This document shows positions 54,234 through 62,993 of a stretch of 64,000 nt of DNA, piece by piece; position 1 is the first letter of the stretch, and each line of letters opens with the position of its first letter. A program made the position numbers and the translations under genes. The DNA is from Candidatus Panguiarchaeum symbiosum (GTDB lineage Archaea; Asgardarchaeota; Njordarchaeia; Njordarchaeales; Panguiarchaeaceae). The stretch is from assembly GCA_024720975.1 (NCBI GenBank), contig JANJXX010000004.1, positions 32,517 through 96,516 on the forward strand. The letters are read 5' to 3'. Below the pieces are notes generated by a model, which saw only the letters and a program-made list of their open reading frames with translations, ran no database searches and was not told the origin of the DNA.

Positions 54234-55151
54234 ATGATGGACTTGTCAGTGACAAAGAGAGTCTTATTGTTTGTTGCTATCTCATACTCTCTGGCTATAC
54301 TTATAGACTGTATAATTTTCTATCTAAACCAGCTTGAATACGCCTTCCTGTGGGGATTTGCTAGAATGTGGAGTGTCACGCTAGCTACTATAATATGCTT
54401 ATACATTGGTCGAGAAAGTATTTTGACTTCACTAAAGAGTATAATAAACCCAGTCAAGAAAGTTCTAAAACCGTATCTTATTGCTCCATTTGTTGTTTAT
54501 TTAGCACTCTGCATTTATATTGCCATAGCCACTCCGCTAAATTTATTCAACCTTAACGCTTATATTAGCGCCATAGTGGAGTTTCTAGTAGAGCATGGCG
54601 TCCCCGAAGAGCAAGCTCGAATGATAGCTATTATTGCCGTGTATAGCATCTTCATCCTCGGTTACATATATGCGATAACAATCAATGCACTCTTTGCCCT
54701 AGGGGAGGAAATTGGTTGGAGAGGTTATTTATTTGATCAACTAAAGAATAGACCAATGTACCTATCCACAATAATAATAGGTCTTATATGGGGATATTGG
54801 CATACATCGGCAATAATTCTCCTCGGGCACAACTACTATATCAATAGATTCCTGGGAGGATTCGTGCTTTTTCCACTATTCACGACTGCTATAACCTATC
54901 CATATCTGGAGCTGGTGAGGAGGTCAAAAAGTGTTCTACCCGCAGCATCACTACATGGGGCTCTAAATGCGCTGTGGGGTATAACAATAGTGGCCTCAAC
55001 ACTACCGCCAGAAGCCAGTGAGATATACCTAGGACTCGGAGTATTAGGTATAGTTTCTTGGACTATATTAAGCGTGGCATTGTATCTAGCACTAAGATTC
55101 CGCCAGCGTTATCTCCTAACACCGAAGAAAACCAACTTAGAGACGCCTTAG
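54234..55151 (+). CDS. CPBP-family intramembrane protease, second copy
   Basis: The CPBP motifs are GEEIGWRGYLFDQL (EExxxR), IWGYWHTSAIILLGHNY (His) and SLHGALNALWG (His), in about eight membrane helices. It resembles the copy at 9630-10547 across the motifs. The ATG at 54234 or 54237 is preferred over GTG 54204 because GGTG lies 3-6 nt before and a TATA-like TTTAAAAATAT lies at 54186-54196. The processed substrate is unknown. Confidence 0.8.
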   Translation: MMDLSVTKRVLLFVAISYSLAILIDCIIFYLNQLEYAFLWGFARMWSVTLATIICLYIGRESILTSLKSIINPVKKVLKPYLIAPFVVYLALCIYIAIATPLNLFNLNAYISAIVEFLVEHGVPEEQARMIAIIAVYSIFILGYIYAITINALFALGEEIGWRGYLFDQLKNRPMYLSTIIIGLIWGYWHTSAIILLGHNYYINRFLGGFVLFPLFTTAITYPYLELVRRSKSVLPAASLHGALNALWGITIVASTLPPEASEIYLGLGVLGIVSWTILSVALYLALRFRQRYLLTPKKTNLETP

Positions 55152-55159
55152 AAACCTCC

Positions 55160-56098
55160 TCAAAGAAAAGAGCTTGCGATTTTCCAGAGAGGTCGACATT
55201 TAATTTCTCCACTTATATTTCTACCTTCGATCATGACTCTTTTTACCACTCTATTTTCTGTGATCACTGTTGGGACGTCTAGCTCAAGCGGATCCCTAGT
55301 AACTATAGTTACATGTCCTCTCTTAAGCAATTTGATCGCAGATCTCCATGGATAGGGCAAGGCGACTACAAGATCATAGGGCCACATATTTGTTGCTATC
55401 TCCAGAGCTAGCTTTTGTTGTACTGCTGGTAATCCTGTCAAATCCAAATAAGCTCTTTGTGGCAATTGTTCATCTTCGACTAAGACTGACCATCTAAATA
55501 ATTCGTCTATCTCTGGCATTGGCATTAGTATTGCTTCTTCATCTGCCATTAACTTCTGTAGTCTTGCTTTTATTATTCCTACAATATGCTCTACCCTCTT
55601 ATTAAATGCTCTCGCTAGTATTGAGGCCAGATCGTATAGCTTTGTTTCACTAGTTGGTACTGGAAAGCCGTCAATCTCGATGAATTCGGCGCTCGGTATT
55701 TGGTTCCCTACAAGGTCAATCCATAGCAACTGCTGTCCGGAAAGATAGAGAGCTGCTCTTATATCATCTACTGCTATAGGTTTGGATATATCTACCCTAA
55801 CAATGTTTCCCCTATCTCCTATGCCTACTGGAACTCCCTCCGAGATTTTTTCCAGGAGTTGGACTAAAACTCTAAAGCTAAATTTTGCTGACATTGGTTC
55901 CTTTGAGAAGCCTATACCTAGATGCTTCAATGCTCTCAACAATTCTTTCGGTGCATTAACTTCTATCACAGCTCTTGCATAGGGCTCTATAATTTCAAGA
56001 ATTCTGACCCTTATCTCGGCTCCAAATTTTTCCGACGCTTTAAGATAGTCCCTCTTGATAGAATCTTTCAAAGACTTCGGGTTGACATAGTAGGTCAT
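55160..56098 (-). CDS. 312-residue protein of unknown function, coupled to the surface propeller gene
   Basis: A soluble alpha/beta protein without signal peptide. DLVVALPYPWRSAIKLLKRG followed by VTIVTRDPLELDVPTVITEN suggests a Rossmann-like C-terminal part. No family is recognised. Its ATG overlaps the stop of the 1029-residue gene upstream (ATGA), so it is made with the surface protein. Confidence 0.5.
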   Translation of the reverse strand: MTYYVNPKSLKDSIKRDYLKASEKFGAEIRVRILEIIEPYARAVIEVNAPKELLRALKHLGIGFSKEPMSAKFSFRVLVQLLEKISEGVPVGIGDRGNIVRVDISKPIAVDDIRAALYLSGQQLLWIDLVGNQIPSAEFIEIDGFPVPTSETKLYDLASILARAFNKRVEHIVGIIKARLQKLMADEEAILMPMPEIDELFRWSVLVEDEQLPQRAYLDLTGLPAVQQKLALEIATNMWPYDLVVALPYPWRSAIKLLKRGHVTIVTRDPLELDVPTVITENRVVKRVMIEGRNISGEIKCRPLWKIASSFL

Positions 56099-59000
56099 TG
56101 TCTTCCTCTCTTCCTTGTATGCGTCAAACCTATTCCTAGAACAATTCCAAGCAGAAGAGTCGAAACAAATAGTGGAATATTCTTGAACTCCAGCGGACTG
56201 GTACTTTTCACAGACTCCCTTTCAATTATTATGTGAAGTATAATTGACGCATAATTACCAGCTAAGTCATAGGCTCCAATAATAAAGTAATATTCTCCAA
56301 CACCCAAATCGAGAATACTATTTGTGGAGATTTCGACTTTAAAGCTCTCATAAATCAGAATTATCTTGGAGATTCCAGAGAGATCTTCTATATCAAGGAC
56401 TATGTTTACCTGAGCCTTTTCTTCTTTAGTAGTTATTACGGTGTTGTTTTGTGGCTCAATCAGATTTATCACAGGCGGGCTCGGATCAAATCCAATTATG
56501 AAGACCTTGCAACTAAAGTCCCTATAACCGCTAGCTTCAATGCGAATAATGTTAATGCCTATCTCAAGTTCTATAGATGTGGTTATGTTTGACTGATAGT
56601 TTGACACTAAAGTAGCATTTCTAAATATGGATACTCTATCAGCAGCGCCATAGATCCGAATAGTAACGTTAATTGCAGGAGTGTTCTGCCACGTATTGTT
56701 TGGAGCTTGAACTTCCAGGGTGAGGGGTATGTCCACGATGAACCAAGTTCTATTTTCACAGACTCTATCTATATGATCCCTAGCAACTATTGTTACACTA
56801 TAATTTCCCTCGGCTAGGTTTGTTAGAGTTAATTCTCCCTCACTCTCAATATAACTCACGAAGGATCCATTGAGGTACAGCTCTGCATTCTTCACCATTA
56901 GATCATCTGAAATTTTCCACGCAACTTTGACTGTTTTCTGGTTGAATAACTCACCCGTGTTTGGGGACAGTATCACGACTTTGGGAGGGGCTAAGTCCAG
57001 TACCAGGGTGAGATTCTTTAGGTAATAGCTGCAGTTAATGTATAAGACCGAAGAGAATAGACCATACCTACCTAACCCCCCATAACATCCATCAAAGTTA
57101 AGTGTAGCCTTCCCTCTGCTCGTAAGTGCTACTATTTTACTCCTGCCAAACACAGCGGATTCGCAACCACCATTTACCTGTTCGTCAAAGCTTATTACTT
57201 CAGCAGACCCATCAGTGAATATTCTTTTAACCACAGTGCCATTTAAAAAGCCATAGCTACCAGCAAGCGAAATGACTGAGAACACCCACTCTGACGCTCT
57301 GAAAACCCTTGGTGGGGTGCTCCATATTGCACTACCATTCTCAAGAATGCACATCGTATAGTTCCAATGCAGGGTCGCATTTCTAGCGTAAACTACGCAA
57401 GCAATCTCAAATTTTCCGTCCCTATCCTTATCTCCAGCGACAACAGATGCTCCTGCAACGTTTGAGTTCTGAAGGCTTATTTGAATTGTTCTTGCTAGAT
57501 TTCCGTTGACATATATTGCTACCTCTGTGTATCCAGTCGTATTCTTTATCAGAGAGAAAATCCAGTATGAGCCGAGCGAGTATATTGATACTGGCTTGTA
57601 TCCTGACGGAGGATTCCATCTAGTAACAACACCTGTTGAAACTGTGAGTATGTCGAGTGTGCCGTTATCCCTCATTATGTAAATCTTACTCCCATCAAAG
57701 TCTGCCGCCAGACAGTTTGTTGCATTCATATTTATAGAGGCTATCTTCCCTCCCCTTTGGATCGTCACAATATCAGAATCAAAGACCAAAATTGCCAAAT
57801 CTGACGCCGCTACAGCAGACAAAATCACTTTCTGAGTTGAGAAGGTTACAGAATAGTCCATCCAGAATACAACTGCGTGATGCGCATTATAGATCACCAA
57901 CGTATTTTTGTCTATTTGATAATTCCACCCGGCGTTAAGAAATGGTCTTGAAACAAGGAGATCTGAGCCTCGTATACTCAAGCAGGAACCTCTCCTTGAT
58001 ACTGCAAATATATTATCCAAACTCTCTAGGAGTATAGATTCATCCTCAACCTGAAAGACTTCTCGTAGAACTAATGTCTTATCGTATACCTTGAGGTCGT
58101 TCCCAGTTAACATTGCTACGCCTTCGCAATATAAAGCTGCTTGGTCGATATATTCACTGATCGTATAAACTCCAACTACACTGGAGGTATCATTGGCTGT
58201 ATCTATAAGAGCGAGGAAAGTCGAATTGTAAACTAGAAACTCAACACTCTCATCCCGATCTATGTCCATACAACTAAAGCGTCTCAAGCTGTATATAAGC
58301 GTTCTCCAATCTATGGAATCAGCCATCTCAAAATATGTAAGCGAGCCGTTTATGATCTTGAGAACAAAACAACTGGTGCCAACACAGCCAATTGAATATA
58401 CAATATCCTTGAGTCTGGCCATGGGTGAGCATGGTGCCATTGAAGCGAAGCGCGTTGCCACTGGGTTGTAATATGTCCAATTCAATATCAAATTGTTGTC
58501 AAGATATCTTACGAGTCCAAGGAGATACTTACCGGAATAGTCTATGTCAAGAAGCTGTGCAGAACTACCAGCATACATTACTAAGGTCTCATTTAGAGAC
58601 TCGCCATCAATGCTGAGATATGCAATTTTACCTGAGTTGTATTTCCACAATACTATTATAGGCTTGGGGTCAGTTAACATAGCAAAAAGCGCTTCAGTAT
58701 AGTTACCATCATGATTTAGAGTCCAGATAATTTTGAGGTCACTATCGAGCAAGTAAACCTTAGTAGCTGTAAGGACAACAAGTTCATATTCCTGATCATT
58801 ATCAATATCTTCATAATCTACCGATAAAATTGCTTCATTAGTTCGAAAAATTCTATCAGTACCATTTATGTGAATGTAATCCACTCCCTGAATAACAAAC
58901 TTATCACCGGCATAATGGACATCGGATATCTCACCCAGAGGGTAAAGGGCTAGAGTCTTTGTCTCAACTACAGGAATTTCACTCGATTTTGCATTATCTA

Positions 59001-59184
59001 ATGTTTCAGAATAAGCGGTATGTATCGCCCTGCAATTCGCAGCTTGAGCGATGTGAATAATTGGACTATCACCACTGAAATTGGTCTCAATCTCTTGACT
59101 TTTTGTAGTACTTAAGGGAGTGATCACTTGAAAGAGTACTACTAGAAGTATTGCTAATTGCACGCAAGAAAGTCTCTTAACCAC
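56095..59184 (-). CDS. secreted, membrane-anchored beta-propeller-like protein with Ig-like repeats
   Basis: 1029 residues. N-terminal signal peptide (SCVQLAILLVVLFQVITPL). Residues about 90-700 are beta-rich with acidic calcium-binding-like loops DIDNDQEYE, DIDRDESVE and DKDRDGKFE, as in FG-GAP/integrin-type propellers. Residues about 700-980 hold two or three Ig-like modules (PPKVVILSPNTGELF, PPVINLIEPQNNTVI). A C-terminal helix (FVSTLLLGIVLGIGLT) with basic tail anchors it. Many NxS/T sequons fit a glycosylated surface protein. The ligand is unknown. It is divergent from the GTPase operon across 105 bases. Confidence 0.7.
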   Translation of the reverse strand: MVKRLSCVQLAILLVVLFQVITPLSTTKSQEIETNFSGDSPIIHIAQAANCRAIHTAYSETLDNAKSSEIPVVETKTLALYPLGEISDVHYAGDKFVIQGVDYIHINGTDRIFRTNEAILSVDYEDIDNDQEYELVVLTATKVYLLDSDLKIIWTLNHDGNYTEALFAMLTDPKPIIVLWKYNSGKIAYLSIDGESLNETLVMYAGSSAQLLDIDYSGKYLLGLVRYLDNNLILNWTYYNPVATRFASMAPCSPMARLKDIVYSIGCVGTSCFVLKIINGSLTYFEMADSIDWRTLIYSLRRFSCMDIDRDESVEFLVYNSTFLALIDTANDTSSVVGVYTISEYIDQAALYCEGVAMLTGNDLKVYDKTLVLREVFQVEDESILLESLDNIFAVSRRGSCLSIRGSDLLVSRPFLNAGWNYQIDKNTLVIYNAHHAVVFWMDYSVTFSTQKVILSAVAASDLAILVFDSDIVTIQRGGKIASINMNATNCLAADFDGSKIYIMRDNGTLDILTVSTGVVTRWNPPSGYKPVSIYSLGSYWIFSLIKNTTGYTEVAIYVNGNLARTIQISLQNSNVAGASVVAGDKDRDGKFEIACVVYARNATLHWNYTMCILENGSAIWSTPPRVFRASEWVFSVISLAGSYGFLNGTVVKRIFTDGSAEVISFDEQVNGGCESAVFGRSKIVALTSRGKATLNFDGCYGGLGRYGLFSSVLYINCSYYLKNLTLVLDLAPPKVVILSPNTGELFNQKTVKVAWKISDDLMVKNAELYLNGSFVSYIESEGELTLTNLAEGNYSVTIVARDHIDRVCENRTWFIVDIPLTLEVQAPNNTWQNTPAINVTIRIYGAADRVSIFRNATLVSNYQSNITTSIELEIGINIIRIEASGYRDFSCKVFIIGFDPSPPVINLIEPQNNTVITTKEEKAQVNIVLDIEDLSGISKIILIYESFKVEISTNSILDLGVGEYYFIIGAYDLAGNYASIILHIIIERESVKSTSPLEFKNIPLFVSTLLLGIVLGIGLTHTRKRGRQ

Positions 59185-59289
59185 TAGCTAGCACCTATTG
59201 TGATGCTTGATATATTTATGTGAAATTTTTGAGAAATTTGGAATATATTAGCAATACCAGAACTTCAGAACGAATTCTTGGTGCTTCTA

Positions 59290-60144
59290 ATGATAATCGC
59301 ATTCGTTGGTCTAGATCAGGCAGGCAAAAGCAGTATTAAGGTATATCTCGAAAGTCTAAGCACGAAAAATGCATTGAACACTAGCATGAGCAATGGGGTT
59401 GAATCCTATTTGCGTGGAAATATGAGGATTGATGTATTTCCAGGTCAGGAAAAACTACGGTATATGGAGCTTCTCTATGAGAGATTTTTCCCCTACATCG
59501 ACAAATTGGCTCTAATTGTAGATGCAAGCGCTAGGGATCGTTTCGATGAGGTTAAGAGGTACTGGAAGTTCTTGAAAAATATGCTGGAAAAGTATGCCGA
59601 GAAGGAAATCCAGGTAATCTTAGTTGCCCACAAGCAAGATTTAAGCGGCGCAGTTTCAAGCGATGAGTTATGCAAGATAATATTTGATGCAGATGACATA
59701 GAGAGATATAATGTAATTCACTTGAACACCAGTATCTTTGATCCAATAAGCATGAGCCTACTCCTGCGTGCACTTCATGGTGCTATAGGTTTAATCGAGA
59801 GTATTACAGAAATGCTAAGAGCCGAAACTAGAGCGCAGATAGTAGCCATATTTGACGGACACCTACTACCAATTGCCATAAGTGGAACTAGTCCCCGGTC
59901 TGAACTTTTCGAGAGAGTCCATGAGCTTGTAACCTCAGTGGAGAAGTTTGGATACCTTAAAGCTTTTGTCGCTATCTTCGAAGGCGAAAAAGTCCTGGCT
60001 ATTAGCAGAAGAGAAGGAAACGAGAGAGTTATAATCTGCATAATCAATTTTGGGGAGACTCTAGAAAGGGTTATAGAGCTTAGCAATAATGCAATCTCTC
60101 ACTATATTAACGAGCTTAGAAAGAGATTCTGGGGCTGGCAATGA
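59290..60144 (+). CDS. Rag/Arf-like small GTPase with roadblock-like C-terminal domain, second copy
   Basis: P-loop GLDQAGKS (7-14), G3 motif FPGQE (50-54), G4 motif HKQD (114-117), then from about 170 a roadblock-like domain (IVAIFDGHLLPIAISGTS, AFVAIFEGEKVLAIS). It shares about the same domain order as the 11187-12047 gene. The ATG at 59290 has GGTG 6 nt upstream. It overlaps the next gene by 4 bases, starting a coupled operon of GTPase, two membrane proteins and XPD helicase. Confidence 0.78.
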   Translation: MIIAFVGLDQAGKSSIKVYLESLSTKNALNTSMSNGVESYLRGNMRIDVFPGQEKLRYMELLYERFFPYIDKLALIVDASARDRFDEVKRYWKFLKNMLEKYAEKEIQVILVAHKQDLSGAVSSDELCKIIFDADDIERYNVIHLNTSIFDPISMSLLLRALHGAIGLIESITEMLRAETRAQIVAIFDGHLLPIAISGTSPRSELFERVHELVTSVEKFGYLKAFVAIFEGEKVLAISRREGNERVIICIINFGETLERVIELSNNAISHYINELRKRFWGWQ

Positions 60145-60887
60145 TTTTAGAAGCCCTCACAGGTCTGCTGCTTGGTCTATTCCTAGTGTATATCTTCGAT
60201 AGGATCCATTATAGACTAAAGCTGAGAAGAGGTACGCAAATTATAGAAAGGATGAAAATGCTAGCTCGTAGCAGCAGGACCAACATGCCAATAGAAAAAC
60301 AACAAAGACTACAAGCCAACACGTTACTGCAGTTGGTAAATAACTGGGTGCTCGAGATACAAGCAGTTGGTGAAACTCAAGCAGCATTGCTGAGACAACT
60401 TGGATTGGCAAAAATTGCTGGGGAGGTCATTATCACAAACAGAGAATTACTAAGTGAAATTGCTAATGTACTTAGGCGAAGTAAGCTTGAACCGGAGTAT
60501 CGTCTAATCCCCCTGCCTAGCGGAGCCCTAGAAAAACTAGGCGAATTGGGAATTATTAGCCTAAGTTTCATCGAAATAAGCAGCGAAATAGGACCCAGAT
60601 TCCTATTCGCAACGACAAAAACTGAGATGACAGACAGAATTAGCTCAGACACAGAGCTCCAAAATAGGTTCTTTATTCTAGCTGGAGCGCAAAGTGAACT
60701 CGACGTTTACGGCAAAAGAATTATTTTAAAGGATGTAAAAGGCGGAGAAAGGGGGCTCAAGGGCATAATTGTAGCCGAAGTCGTGAGAAGTGCTGATAGG
60801 AGTAGAATACTAAATTTCTTATCCAAGATAAGCACAATCCCTAACTCGCCCGAGGACGCCGCCAATAAGATACGGGATGCGCTGTGA
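60141..60887 (+). CDS. membrane-anchored cytoplasmic protein of the GTPase operon
   Basis: One N-terminal membrane helix (LEALTGLLLGLFLVYIFD) followed by basic residues, so the remaining ~225 residues are cytoplasmic. The body has a helical part (QQRLQANTLLQLVNNWVLEI) and a beta-rich C-terminal part (FLFATTKTEM, RIILKDVKGGERGLKGIIV). No family is recognised. ATGA overlaps on both sides show tight coupling with the GTPase and the next gene. Confidence 0.5.
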   Translation: MILEALTGLLLGLFLVYIFDRIHYRLKLRRGTQIIERMKMLARSSRTNMPIEKQQRLQANTLLQLVNNWVLEIQAVGETQAALLRQLGLAKIAGEVIITNRELLSEIANVLRRSKLEPEYRLIPLPSGALEKLGELGIISLSFIEISSEIGPRFLFATTKTEMTDRISSDTELQNRFFILAGAQSELDVYGKRIILKDVKGGERGLKGIIVAEVVRSADRSRILNFLSKISTIPNSPEDAANKIRDAL

Positions 60888-61408
60888 AGGCCCTAGCAAT
60901 TGTCCTAATTCTACTCACACAAGTCCAAGTGCCAATGATTAGCTGGACATTCGAGGATATTGGACTGTCTGACATTTTAATAGAGAACACACTTAAAGAA
61001 TACACAGTATCCACAAATTTCCACTCTGAGCTTGTGGGTAGCGTGACCTTTAACGTTAAAGTCTATGCCAATGTCTCACTGAAATTGAGAATAACCATAA
61101 ATGACGTAACTAAGGAACTGAATGCGAATGAAAATGTAACATTTGATGGCGTCTTAAAAACCACCAATACATTGGAAATCACTATCCCACCCCAATTACC
61201 ATCTAGACCAGTGATAATATACAAGAACTCAACAATAGTAGCAAAGCTTAAAATACCTAGCGGGAGTGAGAGCCAGATACAAGAGCACAAGGAAATACTG
61301 AGATATGCCTTTTGGATACTAGTACTAGTTCCCCCATTACTAGTCTACTTGTACGAGAAAAAAACAGCGAAAATGGAGACCGAAGGCAAAGAAGTGATTT
61401 TAACATGA
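60884..61408 (+). CDS. secreted beta-domain protein anchored by a C-terminal helix
   Basis: Signal peptide (ALAIVLILLTQVQVP), an extracytoplasmic beta-rich domain of about 115 residues with several sequons (NVSLK, NVTFD, NSTIV), and a C-terminal membrane helix (FWILVLVPPLLVYLY) with a basic tail. No family. GTG start at 60884 overlapping the previous stop; its TGA overlaps the helicase ATG at 61405. Confidence 0.5.
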   Translation: MKALAIVLILLTQVQVPMISWTFEDIGLSDILIENTLKEYTVSTNFHSELVGSVTFNVKVYANVSLKLRITINDVTKELNANENVTFDGVLKTTNTLEITIPPQLPSRPVIIYKNSTIVAKLKIPSGSESQIQEHKEILRYAFWILVLVPPLLVYLYEKKTAKMETEGKEVILT

Positions 61409-62871
61409 GCTTTCTAGAGCTACTGCCATACAAACCAAGCTTAGCTGAGGAAATTGCAAGAGGCTTGTTAAGCTCAAAAAATGTTGTTCTAATCCGCGCC
61501 CCAGCAGGAAGTGGAAAAACTAGCATTGCAGTGGCATACATAATTCATCTAGCTCTTCTAGGTAAAAGAGGAGCAATATTTCTGAGAACACGACGTGAGG
61601 TAAATCACGCACTAAGTATTACCCGGGCTGTTGTCAGCAGACTAAAGACAGCGAAGCTACTCGTCATCCCCACGCCTTCCAAGGAAAGATTCTGTGTTAT
61701 GGGTATAAAGAAAGAGTTGATTAAGTACTGGTGCCCCATTACTGAATGCGAAAGACTACTGAGGCGAAAATATGGCGAAATTGAGAAAGATCTCATGGGT
61801 AAGGTGTTCTCATCCCTAGACAGCTATATAGAACTCTTTGCTCGAGATAAGAGATGCCCCTACTACGCTGCACTGGAGTTGCTGAGAAAAGCTGATATAA
61901 TCATTGGCACACACAACTACTTCATTGAGTCTGAATTATTCGAAAAACTTGGAAAGATAGATGTTGCTGTCATCGATGAGGCCCATGCGCTACTGGTACC
62001 AAAGACCTACGAGGGATTTATTGAAGCCATAGAAAGAGGAAAGGAATATGCCAGAGCTGCAGCTTATCAGGGAATACCATTACATAAGTACATTGTCGCG
62101 CTGGGTAAAACTGATACAAACTCTGCAAGAGATTTAGCCGAATACGACTCATATATGAAAGCAGACGGCATAGAAATCAAGCTCAAGGGGAAGTTGATTA
62201 AAGTCTACCTACCAAAGGACCTAATAAGAGATAGATTACAGAACGTCAACCGCATTATACTCATGAGCTCGACACTCTACCCATCAAACTTCTTCAAAAC
62301 AATATTCACTGGCAATACCATAGACGCTGATATGATCATAATCCCAGGTTTGATTAGTGGGAGAAGGAAATTGATAATTCCACGCACAAACTTAAGCTTA
62401 TCATACGCTAAACGAAATGAGAAAACACTTCTAGCATACGCCGAAATGATCAAAAACATCCAAACAGAACATAGAGAGAAAACTTTAGTATTCTGCCCTA
62501 GCAATGAAATCGCTAGAGAAATAGCTAAATACTTGAAGAAAGAACCAACAGATGAACTCGGAGAAGATCTAGTGATAACAGTATTTAGAGGAAAGATTGC
62601 GGAAGGAATAGACGCAACGGGATACAAAGTCGCAATAATGGCAGGACTCCCGTTCCCACGCATCGATCCAGAAACTGAGAAAATACTACAAACCTACAGC
62701 AAAATCTATAAGATCGATGAAAAGGCAATTAAAGAGGCATACAACCTAAGCTCAATGATATCCGCCTTAGTCCAAGCAATAGGCAGAGTGGGGCGAAGGG
62801 AAGAAGGAGTAGTCTATATAATTGATGCACGTGCAGAATTTATCAGAACACTTCTTCAGTCTCCTTCATAA
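61405..62871 (+). CDS. xpd: XPD/DinG-family 5'-3' DNA helicase with Fe-S cluster
   Basis: Walker A APAGSGKTS (32-40), DEAH box (191-194), and four cysteines placed as in the XPD Fe-S cluster: C97, C110, C115, C151. C-terminal motifs VTVFRGKIAEGID, GLPFPRID and QAIGRVGRREEGVV are the XPD motifs IV-VI. The ATG at 61405 overlaps the upstream TGA; an earlier in-frame ATG at 61312 lies inside the other gene and is not used. At 489 residues it is shorter than typical archaeal XPD (about 550). Unwinds DNA 5'-3' in repair. Confidence 0.9.
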   Translation: MSFLELLPYKPSLAEEIARGLLSSKNVVLIRAPAGSGKTSIAVAYIIHLALLGKRGAIFLRTRREVNHALSITRAVVSRLKTAKLLVIPTPSKERFCVMGIKKELIKYWCPITECERLLRRKYGEIEKDLMGKVFSSLDSYIELFARDKRCPYYAALELLRKADIIIGTHNYFIESELFEKLGKIDVAVIDEAHALLVPKTYEGFIEAIERGKEYARAAAYQGIPLHKYIVALGKTDTNSARDLAEYDSYMKADGIEIKLKGKLIKVYLPKDLIRDRLQNVNRIILMSSTLYPSNFFKTIFTGNTIDADMIIIPGLISGRRKLIIPRTNLSLSYAKRNEKTLLAYAEMIKNIQTEHREKTLVFCPSNEIAREIAKYLKKEPTDELGEDLVITVFRGKIAEGIDATGYKVAIMAGLPFPRIDPETEKILQTYSKIYKIDEKAIKEAYNLSSMISALVQAIGRVGRREEGVVYIIDARAEFIRTLLQSPS

Positions 62872-62921
62872 TACTAAAACTATGGGGAATAAACTCAAAC
62901 CAAACAATTCTAATGATTATC

Positions 62922-62927
62922 TTTTTT
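62922..62927 (+). terminator. T-run terminator of the GTPase-helicase operon
   Basis: TTTTTT, preceded by a T/A-rich run, 51 bases after the helicase stop; archaeal terminators are T-rich without a required hairpin. Confidence 0.35.
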
Positions 62928-62928
62928 G

Positions 62929-62939
62929 AAAAATATAAG
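62929..62939 (+). promoter_or_regulatory. TATA box of the rightmost gene
   Basis: AAAAATATAAG, 55 bases before the ATG at 62994. GGTG at 62982-62985 precedes that ATG by 8 nt. Confidence 0.45.
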
Positions 62940-62993
62940 TTGAGAATTTATATCGTTGCTAGTAGAATTATTACGATCAAAAGGTGCCACTAT

